Part shown: piece by piece, positions 26,203-36,475 of the stretch | Numbering within the stretch: the stretch's first letter is position 1 | Layout of the letters: the number at the start of each line of letters is the position of its first letter | Assembly: GCA_001600055.1 (NCBI GenBank) | Contig: BCIV01000007.1 | Coordinates: forward strand, 744,001-808,000 | DNA: 64,000 nucleotides | Reading direction: 5' to 3' | DNA from: Filobasidium wieringae | Taxonomy: Eukaryota; Basidiomycota; Tremellomycetes; Filobasidiales; Filobasidiaceae | Translations under genes and position numbers: made by a program | Notes under the pieces: generated by a model | What the model saw: only the letters and a program-made list of their open reading frames with translations | Database searches by the model: none | Told to the model about the DNA's origin: nothing

Positions 26203-27146
26203 ACACGTTCCAGGGCCACCTTCCATTACACCTTCTCCTTCCTCTTAACGACCCTACATTGGTACCGGAATCTGCTCAGGACTATATTCAGGAACAGAAA
26301 CGGCCCCTCTCTTCACCTGCCTGCCTCTCAATTTCGGCCGCTTCTTACGCCTTCATCTAATCTAGCATTGTCTCCTTGTTTTTGTGTTCGTTTCGCTTTG
26401 TAATGAATGAGTATGATTTAAATAGTTCGTCGTTGAACCAGTCGATTCATCTCTTGTCGTGGAGGTCGCACTGCGACGTAGTCGTACGGACGTATACCTA
26501 CATCGTTTCTTTTTTTTCGCTTGTGGGTCCGGGCTATAGACCGTGACTGTATGTACGAAGGGCAGGGACGAAATCGACGTGAGCTGATCACTCACGCTTA
26601 GGTCTGGGGATCAATCTCCCGCTTGAGTGTAGCAAAGCGAAGAAAGCAAAATACATTGACCAGGCTTGTTAGAGCCACTGCACAACTTGTATCATGATCA
26701 CAACCACCGCTTGACATTTTTAGCCATATATCCATTTAGCTTTGAAGTTTACGCTATCGCAAGCGGGGAGATGTGCACTATGCGATCAGGATCCAATGTT
26801 TCGCTTGAAACTGGGCTCGACACTTTTTCCTTTTGGAATCGTTCTATGCTGCAGCTACTACGCATCCCCCATGAGATTCAGTTATATGGCGTTATGGATC
26901 GATAGCCTGAAGCATCTTGAAGTCGCTAAAACCGCCATCGGTCACCTGCTTTCCTGTTGTCTATTCATGTCAACTTGCTTGTATGGCTCGAGATCAGGCC
27001 CCCTTATAAGAAGAAAAGATAATCGATCAAAGGATATCGGTACAACAATGTACATACAAACACCAGACACCATCATCACCGTCGTGATCGGAAACCCAAA
27101 GAAATCCATCTATCCGGCCCGCAAAGTTAACCGGCCGAGACACCGC
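26203..27146. other. Convergent 3' region between GPB1 and LLPH-like gene
   Basis: About 940 bp. A run of eight or more T lies at about 26508. Overlapping small open frames (for example one from 26742 that runs antisense into the next gene) have no conserved content and are treated as chance. Presumably two 3' untranslated regions plus spacer. Confidence 0.5.
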
Positions 27147-27670
27147 TCATCTTCTCCTGCTAGGACGTCCACTCCTCCTCCTAGCCTTGGGGATTCCCTG
27201 CCTGTTGTTCCCCTTGCTCTCTCCTCGAATGGACATCCCTTTAGATAGTCGCCATTCTTCTCGTCTGTTCAGCCTGGCACCGGAAGTGGAGATCTTCTTG
27301 GCAGGGGTTTTCTCTACAGAAAGGAATAAGAAACAGCCATAGGAAGGAGAGAACGAAGAGGCCAAGGGATCGGTGAAACAAATTAGTTGAGAGAATATGC
27401 CAATCAGAATAGGAGATCTGACATACCATCATCCTCCTCCATCTTAACCTCACCATCGGCTTCGGCAGTCTCCTCATCAGCCTCACTAGCATCGTCCTTC
27501 ATAGCCTCGTCAGCTCCCTCTGCTTTAGCTTCCTCCTTCTCGGCCTTTCGCTTAAGAAGACGGTCGGAGAGTCTTTGAATTCGGTCGGCGTCCGCTACAG
27601 CGTACCAAGACTCGGCTCTCTTGAGACGACGGGATTTGTTCTGAGCCTTGTTTCGAAGAGATTTGGCCAT
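27147..27670 (-). CDS. Small basic nucleolar-type protein, UPF0642/DUF2423 (LLPH-like)
   Basis: Exons complement of 27147-27313 and 27427-27670 give 136 residues. The N-terminus MAKSLRNKAQNKSRRLKRAE is the signature of the UPF0642/LLPH family, basic proteins linked in other eukaryotes to the nucleolus and large-subunit assembly. A short acidic Ala/Glu-rich middle follows, then a basic tail with NRREEWRLSKGM and QGIPKARRRSGRPSRRR. The single 113-nt intron separates acidic and basic parts. It shares a divergent promoter with COX6. A role in ribosome biogenesis is inferred from the family. Confidence 0.8.
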
Positions 27671-28094
27671 TTTTAAAGAGTAGTTGTGGTGTTTTGTGGT
27701 TCGTGGTAGATTAGCAGCTGGATCGAGATGTCATCCCACGATTTCTTCGCTCTTGATCTTGGACGCTCACCTATTCCAAAATTCTGTTGATAATTGATTA
27801 CTCTGTATTTGCACCGCGGATCAGTGAGGAAAGTACCTAGTTTCCCGATTTTCCGCGCTTCTCCTGAGCGAATTAGGCCGAGTCCTGTTCGTCCAAAACA
27901 CGTCAACCTCATCAGAATTCACTGGATTTCCTTTGCGAACAAGCTGCCAACATACCTAGACCCTAATTGGCTTCATATTGTTAGTCGCACGAATTCTTAT
28001 CTCACATCGGATCGCCTGTCCGAAATTTACGCTCACAACGCTCATCTACGTCATCGATCTACAGCACCACTCTCTGTACAAAATCAAGCTCGTC
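27671..28094. promoter_or_regulatory. Divergent promoter of LLPH-like gene and COX6
   Basis: 424 bp between divergent starts. An ATTGG (CCAAT on the minus strand) at 27966-27970 lies about 125 bp upstream of the COX6 ATG, a plausible CCAAT-binding (HAP complex) site for a respiratory gene. Function is inferred only from motif and position. Confidence 0.35.
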
Positions 28095-28844
28095 ATGTTC
28101 GGAATTCAGCGTTCTATTGCTCGTTCGAGCATGAGGTCTGTTATGGCCGCCAGGGCTCCTACTGTTGCCGGTAAGTCCAGTCTTGAAGGGGGAATTACGT
28201 CAAGATAAATGCCTCTGAGCGCAAGCTGACCATTTGCTTGCTCTATCCTACAATCTGCTCGATCCTGATCCGCGTCAATTTCAACTCTCCTCTTCGCAAA
28301 TTAAAACGTATCGTTCACTCAAACCAGCCGTCCGATTCAACTCCGGCGGTGCTCACGCTCACGAGACTGAATCCTACGAATCCTTCAACACCCGTTACTC
28401 TACCTTTTTCCAAAACGTCCCCGACGTCTTTGAGCTGCAGCGAGGACTCAACAACTGTTTCGCATACGATTTGGTTCCTTCCACTCAAGTGATCGAGAGC
28501 GCCCTGAGGGCTGCCAGGAGGGTGGACGATTACGCTACCGCCGTTAGGATATTGGAGGGCGTCAAGGAGAAGGTCGAGAACAAGGGGCAGTACGAGGCTT
28601 ACTTGCAGGAGTTGAAGCCTGTTATCAGCGAGTTGGGTGAGTCGAACGGTTCTCTGATCGGTTTTGAAAGAAGCAGTTCCCTATTGGACACGACAGAAAG
28701 TTTCGAAAAGATACTCTCAACCACGATACACGTTTCAAGACCGGCTTCTTCGTATCCAAATGACAGACCATCAAACCTTTTACTTACTGCCTTCCTCTGG
28801 ATTTCGTAGGTGTCACCACCAAGGAGCAGCTTTACAACCTATAA
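28095..28844 (+). CDS. COX6: Cytochrome c oxidase subunit 6 (mammalian COX5A homologue)
   Basis: Nuclear-encoded subunit of respiratory complex IV on the matrix side of the inner membrane. Exons 28095-28170, 28328-28636 and 28810-28844 give 139 residues. Residues 1-25 (MFGIQRSIARSSMRSVMAAR) form an arginine/serine-rich mitochondrial presequence. The mature part shows ESYESFNTRYSTFFQNV, DVFELQRGLNNCFAYDLVPS, IESALRAARRVDDYATAVRI, LEGVKEKVENKGQYEAYLQE and LKPVISELGV, the conserved helical core. The first exon carries only the presequence. Introns of 157 and 173 nt are longer than most in this window. Length fits the family (yeast about 148). Confidence 0.94.
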
Positions 28845-29188
28845 ATCCAGTCTTCATAAACAATCACGATGATGACGAAGAAAGGAAAGGTTGGGGAGTT
28901 AGGGGGGCTGGGCTTTGTATGACTGGTGGATGGAACAAGATGAGATGCATTTCTGGAACCGAAGAATTGCTGCTGCAGGAAGACCTCGTCAGAAGAGATG
29001 AACCGATGCGTCCCAATCACCTCGAAAATGAACAGAGTTGGAGATCAGAAAGAAAGCGGGGCTCCCTGCTTCCGGTTTCGCTTGCAATGTGAAATGTGGT
29101 ATAGAAGGATGTCTTATCCTTGAGTCGCCAATCCAACAAATCAATCAAGATTGAACTGTCTTGACCGTTGTCCTTCTCCCTTCAACCT
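28845..29188. other. Convergent 3' region between COX6 and NDUFAF7
   Basis: 344 bp between the stop codons of two tail-to-tail genes. An open frame at 28664-29092 overlaps the last COX6 intron and exon and is treated as chance. No other structure seen. Confidence 0.5.
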
Positions 29189-31378
29189 CTACTTGACGTC
29201 TTCTCCTTGCTCGTTCTCAAAAGGATAGACTCCTCTACCCTTCCTCCATGCAGGCGCGATACCCATAACCTTGTATTGCCCACCCATTCCGTCCTCCATG
29301 ATCAGTCGTCTGGCAGCACTAGCGATGTTCATCTTTCTCTCCGTTGTGGTCGCAGCCTGGAGCAATCTGTCCAAGCGGGGAGCTAGGCCGAGTGAGATCA
29401 AGAATTCTCGTTGCGTCATTGGACCGAAAGGGTGTGCTGTTCGATTTAAAATCAGTATGCACCTCAACACATGAGCATCGAACGGTTGAATGAAGACATA
29501 CCGAGACCCTCTAGGGATTCTTTCAGGTAAGCGAAATCTACGTTAGCGGTCAAGTCTGCTGTTCCAGGATCATCGAAAACGTGGGCAATCTCGTGCCGCT
29601 TGAAAGCCTGTAAGCGGTGCAAAACACGATATCAGTCATAGCGAATACCTTTTGAAATGTAACGTATGGGCTTACTCGGAAGGAGTTGTCAAAGGCCTTC
29701 TCATCACCGTAGTCGACGACCAACCCGACACCTCCGGCAGCACCGCTTGCATCCTTGGCCTCACTGGATTGCGTACCAACTTGATCTGCCGTTCGACCCT
29801 CAACGAGCTCTCCGATCATGCGCATAATCTCCCAGCCTTCTTTGCAGACCTCAATTCTACCACCAACAGGGATGTCAGCGAATCGGGGAGATGTCGCAGG
29901 GAGGATCTGAGATAGGGTCGAGGTTGTTCTTGAGAGAGCGAGAGTCAAACCGGAGTTCGGTTCTTTGGCTGAAGCGTTTTCACTAAGAGCATCAGAAACG
30001 ACACGATCAGCTCTCCGATCGACAAGAGGTGCCAATTCAAGTCCTAACCTCTTCTGCTCGTCACTACCTGTCCATTCGGGATGTACATTCACGTAGACTT
30101 CCCTCCAACCCTCTTCTGTATTCTAAGCGGTAAAGCCCCATCTTCAGCTGACTGTGAACACTGACTCAATCGAAGTAGTTGCTTACCTGAAAAACGTTAA
30201 TCGGGAGAGCATCGAAAAACTCATGAGCCACGACCATAGTGAAGACGTCTTTTTCTGGGTAGCGTAGCGCAAATCAATGGAGATGAATTAGTCTGGACAG
30301 TTGGCAGGCCACGATTGGCTTCTTGTCTCGATACTCACCAACTGGTACCGCTCCGATCCACTCATGAAATCTTACATCCACGTTTCCATCTTGCCTCTGA
30401 GGTTCACCAGACTGAGCCGACTTGTTTTCTGCGGACTCCGGTTGTATCATCCGAACTCTGCTTCCTAATCTATTTTTGATCTTGCCCAGTTGTTGTTCCC
30501 TCAAGGGCAATGATGTTTCGATCAGGTCGATGCTTTGGAGGGCGTTGATAGGTGATGAGTGAGCGGGGAGAGCATTGAAAGTCTGATGACGAGTGTCAAG
30601 CAGGGTGATAAGCTCGAGGTCATATTCGTTTACAATGGGAACCTTTGTGCTCGCTCACCCTAAGGAGGTCGTCCAATAACGTTCCTCTTCCTGGTCCCAG
30701 TTCGAGTAAGCGTACTTTTGCTGGTCGCCCTTGGGATATCCATTCAGTCGTCAAGAATAAAGCTAGAAGCTATTCTCGAGAGTTGGGTGATACCCGGTCA
30801 ATCTAGAGATACTAATCGAGCGCAGAAAGCAATGGACTTACTTCTCCGAACACTTGACTGATCTCAGGGGAAGTGATAAAGTCTCCTTTTCTACCAAAGA
30901 CGTCCTTCTTGATCTCATCTAGTAATGAAACTGTGTTCTCGGACTGCGGTAGCGATGGTGCGGTTAACGAGGCATCTTGCTTTTGAGCTGATAACTTAGG
31001 TCGATCGGCAGGACGATCAGAAGTTGTATAATCCTTTGTGTAATACCCTTCCGTAGGATGGCCTAGACATAATCGCATGTAATGCGAGACAGGCAATGGT
31101 CCGGTTGCCTGTATTCGTAATCGTATTATGAAACGGTCAGGTATGTTTCATGAGGGACAAGCGGTCTATATGAGACGGACGGTGATAGAATCTCTCATCA
31201 GTTTCGCCAACTTGCCTCCTGTTCGTTCGATTTGCTCCGGAGTGAGCTGCTCTCGAGGTCTAGGAGGAGGTGGAGGCGGGGGTGCAGGTAAGGTGGAGTT
31301 GTACCGTACAAAGTTTCGACTCGGGCGTACATGGCGGACCCTCGGGCAGCAGATAGTACGATGGAGACATGACCTCAT
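29189..31378 (-). CDS. NDUFAF7: Mitochondrial arginine methyltransferase NDUFAF7 (MidA)
   Basis: Complex I assembly factor that, in animals, symmetrically dimethylates an arginine of NDUFS2 in the matrix. Eight exons (complement of 29189-29436, 29502-29607, 29676-30122, 30187-30254, 30339-30582, 30659-30769, 30842-31108, 31181-31378) give 562 residues. An Arg-rich presequence with a poly-Pro tract (residues 32-38) precedes ATGPLPVSHYMRLCLGHPTEGYY, KGDFITSPEISQVFGE, the SAM-binding loop LELGPGRGTL (about 177-186), VVAHEFFDALPINVFQ, DYGDEKAFDNSFRAFKRHE, PGTADLTANVDFAYL and GPMTQREFLISLG. All are MidA/DUF185 hallmarks. Insertions rich in Ala/Ser/Gln separate some of these. Its presence implies a respiratory complex I in this organism. 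The start is the first ATG in frame. Confidence 0.92.
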
Positions 31379-31719
31379 TCCTGAGTCGATGAATTGCGCT
31401 GTATGAAACAGTATCCTGACCTCTGTCGAGGGATCTTGACATCATTATTGTAAAGCATGTTAAGAATGTAAAGCTTTTACCGTAAAGTTGTAAGCTGTAA
31501 GGCAGCACCCGATCGATGTGCAAAAACGCATGAATATGCACCTTACAATCTCATGATCGCATGCATTCATGTCGGATTCCGGACGTAAGGTCTGCAAGCT
31601 GCAAGATCTTCAATTGGTCTTCGACCTCTTCAATCCCTCAACAAGCATCGACATAGCCTATACAGAAAATCACTCTTCGGAAACGACCAACACCGACCGG
31701 ATCTGGGAACCAGCCCATC
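31379..31719. other. AT-rich upstream region, NDUFAF7 / small gene
   Basis: Divergent promoter region with short repeats of the form TGTAAAGC/TTGTAAGC (about 31447-31500). An open frame at 31569-31778 runs in a different frame from the next gene and overlaps its first exon; it is judged chance. Confidence 0.4.
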
Positions 31720-32473
31720 ATGGCTGCGGGAGAAGCAGGGATGATGCAAGCTATCCTGCAGCAGATGGAGGTACGTGATGAGAGAGACAAAGAGAATATA
31801 ATCTGACAGGATCTACGGCACAGTTGGCTATGAAGGAGCTACAGACGCAGAATGAGGCTAGGACGGTGCGTGATGAAGAACGAGATGAGAGAGACAGAGA
31901 GGACAAGATCTGACAGGGTCTACGGCACAGTTGGATATGAAGCAGATGAAGGCCAGACTCGACTCACATGACCAAAAGTTTAGAACCCTCCGGCTCGGGC
32001 GATTGTGCTCTGACATGATCAATGAAGTCAACCCCTATCTCCAACAATGTCCCAACCTTAGAAGGGAATACAAGGCAATCACTTCTGTGGATCTAGGTTC
32101 AGTTTGCCAACTGTACCACTATGTCAGTCTGCTCTCGGTTGAAGGACATAGCCCTTCTAGGCTGTATGAGCTCTTCATACCTTTGGTAGAGACACTAAGC
32201 CAGGTTGACCCGTAAGCTGTGTTCCATAAGTGATAGACTTATCACTAATATGGTGTTGCTAAACATAGTTATACAAGAAGGCTAGAAATCACTCATCCTG
32301 GCAAAGAGAAACTGCTTGGCACAGACGAACTAGAGATATTTGAAAGGGCCCGACATCAACTCGATCAACTTCGAGAGGGAGATCGAAAAAGGCTTGAGCG
32401 TCAGGGGAACGATATCGGCCGAGGTAAGGGTAAGTCCAACGCCCAAAAACAATTCGGGAGAGAAGGAAGGTAA
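31720..32473 (+). CDS. Small lineage-specific protein with duplicated intron/exon unit
   Basis: Not recognised. Exons 31720-31770, 31824-31865, 31931-32211 and 32269-32473 join exactly in frame to give 192 residues. The first 45 residues are a Met/Gln/Glu-rich helix (MMQAILQQMELAMKELQTQN). A compact middle follows (LRLGRLCSDMINEVNPYLQQ, EYKAITSVDLGSVCQLYHYV), then PSRLYELFIPLVETLSQVDP and a charged tail ending in GKGKSNAQKQFGREGR. Introns 1 and 2 and the beginnings of exons 2 and 3 are clearly copies of one another (see the repeat entry). The start ATG is the first that fits the spliced frame; an upstream exon is possible. It could be a domesticated fragment of a mobile element, but nothing in the sequence proves that. 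The model rests on frame closure and splice signals. Confidence 0.5.
31771..31945 (+). repeat. Tandem duplication of an intron plus exon start
   Basis: Two copies: 31771-31838 (53-nt intron plus 15 exon bases) and 31866-31945 (65-nt intron plus 15 exon bases). Both introns start GTRCGTGATG and end TCTACGGCACAG. In the last 42 intron bases about 36 are identical, and 13 of the next 15 exon bases match (TTGGCTATGAAGGAG against TTGGATATGAAGCAG). The second copy has about 12 extra bases near its 5' end. Confidence 0.85.
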
Positions 32474-32735
32474 GTGGGAAAAGAGCTGTTATCCCGTTCG
32501 GAAGCGCGGAAGCGGGGATGAATGTGGCTGGATATGTATAAATCGTATATATGATACAACCTCATCCTACGTGATCTCTACTCTCCTGCATCTTGCCTAA
32601 AATACAAGCCGTTCTCGTTGTTTGTTCCGTGTCGTGTGCGTTCAATGGACAAAAAGTCGTCTCGTGATCATCCATTTCATCTCATGGTGTCTGTGCGTTC
32701 GGTCATACCTGTTCGATCCTTTTTTTCGTCCGCAT

Positions 32736-34593
32736 TTAAACGGGAGTAGGAGGAACGATCTCGATTTCCACTCCTGGTACGCTTCCCGGACGTCCCAGAG
32801 CCAACCGAGAGGGTCGATTCGGAGTGACGGGGAGTTCCAGGGCGAGCGATAACGGTCGAGGGGTTACGGTGCCCGTTCCCGCTTGCTCGACATCTTCCTG
32901 TTCTTCCCTAGCAAGATCCCTCCAACCGGGTGTCAAAGTGTTCGGGGCGTCACTCGCCGCTCTCGACCGAGTACGTTGATTCGCCGGGACATCGTCTACA
33001 CCTACGCTTCCTGCTCTTCTCCTCCCCCCCTGATTCTCATCCGCGACGTGATTCCCGGCTTCATCCAACCGGACCCCGAACTTGCCCAAACTTTCGGTAC
33101 TGTTGAGGAATTTGACCTGCTCAGCGGAGAACCCTTTCCTAGGCGCGTCAAAGGAGGATCTGATGACCGTCCCCGGAAGGGGGGAAGATATCTGATTCTC
33201 CGTCACGAGGGGTAAGTGTGTGCTTGACGAGGCGGCGGATCCGAACCCCAGTCCTCCGATGGACGATCGTCGGGTGGAGAATCGAGTCATGGTGGGTTGG
33301 AGTAACAACGAGGCCTGACTCGTCCCTGCCGAGGAAGCGTTACTCCAACCTCTCGTTCGACCCCTGACCAACCCTACCCCATCTTCCTCCGTCCTCTCCT
33401 CCGCCCTCCCTGTGAGACGTCCGACGAACGCGCGGAATCCTCGTTCACGAACGGGAGGATAAACTGGAGGTCGAGAATCGCTCAGGTCGACGCTGTGCAA
33501 GCGATTACCCGCTTCCAAATCGTTGAAGTCGAAAGAGGGGGGAGGAACGGCCGTATCGTAACTAGGAGCTTCTCCCCAAGTCCCACTGGAAGACCTATCC
33601 CGACCTTCCTGAGCTTGTGAGCGATCGACGAGTTCCGCTTCGGTCGTGGATTCCGGTTCGACGATGGGCGAGGTCGACTCGTCCCGTTCCATCTCTTCAT
33701 GAACGATCCCACCCGATTCTTCCTCCTCCTCTTCGAGATCGGAACCGTACTCCCCCGCTTGTTCGGCAATATCACCTTCCTCCCCTCTCCCCGCCTGACG
33801 CAACGATTCTCGTTTCCTGTAGACCATTACCGGGAACGCTCAGCTCGCGATCGGGAATTCACAATCAACCATGCATGTATCCATACCTTATGAGAACCAC
33901 ATCCTCTTCCCCAACATCCTCACTGTAGAGAGGTAAAGTCTTGGTACTCCTTTGAGACCCCGTCCGACCCCATCGTCTTCCACCTCGAGTGATCACTCGT
34001 CCATTCGCAGCAGGCGTGGTAGCGTTCGTCCCGGGGGTACTAGCCGTCGCATTCCCGCCCGACCGACCTGAAGCCGCTGTCACAGGGGCAGCTGTAGCTC
34101 TCGTCCCAGTCCTGGTACGATCCGCCAAGATCGTACCGAGCGGGTCAGAACTCGCTGCATTGTTTGACCCGGGATCGGAGGTTCCTCCAAGTCCTATCCC
34201 CCTGATGAACCTCGCTCCGAACGTGACGGGTCTAGACCGATCAGATTGAAGCGTTCCCCCGGTGTTCGACCCGGATCTCGTCCGAGTCCTGGTAGAGGTC
34301 GTGGACGGAGCGGTCGACGCGGGGGGTAATCCGAGCGTGGATAAAGGATAGGGGGAACAGTACCGGATGAGACGAGAGGTGACGGTAGGGGATTGAGATA
34401 ATCTGTTCTTGAATTGGGGCGAGTTGTGGGCCTGTGGGATGCAATGGTAGCATACAATGATCTCTGACGGTCAGTTTCCCGGAGATGTGGTGCTAGAACC
34501 CCGGTGACTGACCAGGATCAAGTTGGAGAAGAGTGAGAAGAGGAGGATGTAGACTGGGATCAAGTAGACGGCGATGAGGGAGGAAGCGGACAT
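32736..34593 (-). CDS. Single-pass membrane protein with PPxY and Ser-rich cytosolic tail
   Basis: Exons complement of 32736-33816, 33887-34461 and 34513-34593 give 578 residues. The N-terminus (about 5-28, LIAVYLIPVYILLFSLFSNL) is one hydrophobic segment that continues with ILIIVCYHC across the splice junction. The rest is a long disordered tail rich in Thr/Arg/Gly, then acidic (LEEEEEESGG), then Ser-rich. It has short tyrosine motifs: TLPLYSEDVGEEDVVLI near residue 205, APSYDTAVPPPSF, and a true PPxY at about 335-338 (RPPVYPPV). PPxY motifs in single-pass fungal membrane proteins often bind the WW domains of the Rsp5 ubiquitin ligase, so an adaptor role is possible; this is inference only. 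No enzyme domain is visible. Confidence 0.62.
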
Positions 34594-34885
34594 GGTGGGG
34601 GTGGGGGTAGTGAGTGGTGAGAAGACGAGGGCTGGATGGGATTCACAGTTCACATGTGCCCACTCGGTTTTGTCCAAGTTGTCCAAGTTGGATGAGCGAT
34701 GGACGCTCTTTATCGGTTATTCATAATTCGCGCACAATGTCGATAAAGGAACGCACAGCCACAACAACGCAACAACCGTCTCAGTGTCGTCGTGCTAGCT
34801 ACCCCCAACCATAGACCCGAACCCATCCATCTCATGCACAAGACTAATCTTATCATCCCATCTTTCATGCACCACACCCCCCCCT

Positions 34886-36210
34886 TCAGAAATCTCTCAA
34901 CTCGATACTAGGTCCCTGAGTACTCCCCAAGCTGACTCGCAGGATGGCCGGTCCTAAACGCGCAACACGATGGAACGGATCGTATGAGCTTCCTCTGATC
35001 CCCCAAAACAGAGAAAGAGAGAGGAAGAAAGAAAGAAAGAGCGAGACGGACGCACCTTTAACGGGTTTACTATTCTCCGTCACGTTCCCCGCCTGGGTCT
35101 CACGGACGGACCGGATGAAATGTTTTATATTGGATTCCACGTCTTGCGTTGAGAAATGTATCTGTCGAGCGGGCGTGATATGAGATTGACATTTACGTGC
35201 GTGTGCGAGAGGGAGAGAGGGAGGGGGACTTACTCGGCCGATAGCTAGATCGACATGATAACCAAGGACCAGCGACGGACGACCATTAACCATCAACACC
35301 CAACCAACCAATCGATCCCACATCCCAAACCCGGACTCACCGACCCTAACGCCACCCCACCGATCTTCTCTCCAATCCAACAACCCCTTGGCCTCCCTCA
35401 CCCCCACGTCCACATCTTCCCTCGCCGTACCTCGCTTGACGGAGGGCATGAGACCTTTCTGTCCCAAGAACCTACCTAGCTTGGGCGTGAGGGTGGGGAG
35501 GAGGGAGGGGAGGGAGATGATTTTCGTTGGCGATATTTCACCGGATAAGACCTGTGCGGTGTGTGTGTGTGGTTGATAAGTCAGATTGACGTGAACGAAA
35601 CTCCGATTCCTCATCTCAGCTCATCTCGTCTCGTCTCATCTCTTACCTGAGGGATCAACTCTTCCCCCCCCACATAATCCGCCCCAGCCGCTCTGGCCAA
35701 CCCGACCGCCTCCCCCTCGGCGAAGACGAGGACGATCTCCCGCTTCGTCCTCGCGTCACGGGGGAGGGAGACTCGGCCTCGAAGGGGAGGAGCGGATTTG
35801 TCGTGCCGCGTTTGGATCTCTAGTTCGAATGCGTTTTGAGGGCGGTTGGATTCTAGGGCCTGGCAGTGGGGAGAGAAAGCGAGTAGAGTAGAGGAGGGAA
35901 GAGGGAAGAGGAAACGAGGGGGATGAGAATCGGACCGATGCGATACGACGAAGAACGAAAGGCTCTACTGACTTTGAGCACCTGAGCTGCAGCAGCGATA
36001 GGCATCGCATCCGGGTTGACAGGGGTGATCTTCTTCGAACGAGCTCGAGTTATTGCGGATCCACTGAATGGGCGGGTTAGGATCGTCTATCGAGGGAGAT
36101 GAAGATGGTCAGTCGAGAATTACGAGTTGGACGGAGAGTGTGCGGACTGGACTGACTGATCGGGCAGAAGAGCTCGAGGTCGCTCTGAGAACGGGGAATA
36201 GCGTGTTCAT
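34886..36210 (-). CDS. MRPL1: Mitochondrial ribosomal protein uL1m (MRPL1)
   Basis: L1 stalk protein of the mitochondrial large subunit. Seven exons (complement of 34886-34992, 35056-35161, 35234-35244, 35341-35551, 35647-35859, 35973-36086, 36124-36210) give 282 residues. An N-terminal presequence (MNTLFPVLRAT, then RPFSGSAITRARSKK) precedes the uL1 fold. Recognisable parts are VFAEGEAVGLARAAGADYVG, GEELIPQ, PTLTPKLGRFLGQKGLMPSV, KRGTAREDV, WGGVRVAIGRIHFSTQDV and LGSTQGPSIEL. The motif AIGR, conserved as VRVAIGR in uL1 proteins, is supplied by an 11-nt microexon at 35234-35244. The first intron as drawn is only 37 nt; an earlier donor in exon 1 would make it longer, so the presequence is the least certain part. 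The intron 34993-35055 contains a GAAA microsatellite. Confidence 0.88.
35011..35045 (+). repeat. GAAA/GA microsatellite in MRPL1 intron
   Basis: Imperfect GAGAAAGAGAG and (GAAA)n tract inside the last MRPL1 intron. On the coding strand it forms the pyrimidine stretch before the acceptor. Confidence 0.8.
35234..35244 (-). other. 11-nt coding microexon of MRPL1
   Basis: On the minus strand the bases CTATCGGCCGA are flanked by AG and GTAAGT. With the one base left from the previous exon they encode AIGR, exactly the residues expected between VRV and IHFS in uL1. Confidence 0.8.
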
Positions 36211-36475
36211 GCTGTCGATCGATCGATTCGATCGGGAAGATTGTTCTATTCAGAGTTAGAGAGTTGCAGAGTTGAAGCAGTGTTCAGTGTTCAGAGTGAT
36301 CTACAGTTTCTATAGAGACGTTGTGGCTGCACCGCGGATCGTAGCGTAGCGTACACTCGAGTAGCGCCATCAGTTGATCAGAGATCAGAGATCAGTAGTC
36401 AGTAATAGCAGAGTTACAGTGAGCACATCCATCCACACTCGACATCATTCTCACATCAACCACATCCAACCCACC

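Noticed and set aside
26742..27248. 168-codon plus-strand frame at the 3' end of GPB1
   Set aside because: Runs antisense into the LLPH-like exon and has no family resemblance or coding-like repeats; probably chance.
28664..29092. 142-codon frame overlapping the end of COX6
   Set aside because: Overlaps the last COX6 intron and exon and has no recognisable content.
31569..31778. 69-codon frame upstream of the small duplicated gene
   Set aside because: Different frame from the spliced gene and overlaps its first exon; not supported.
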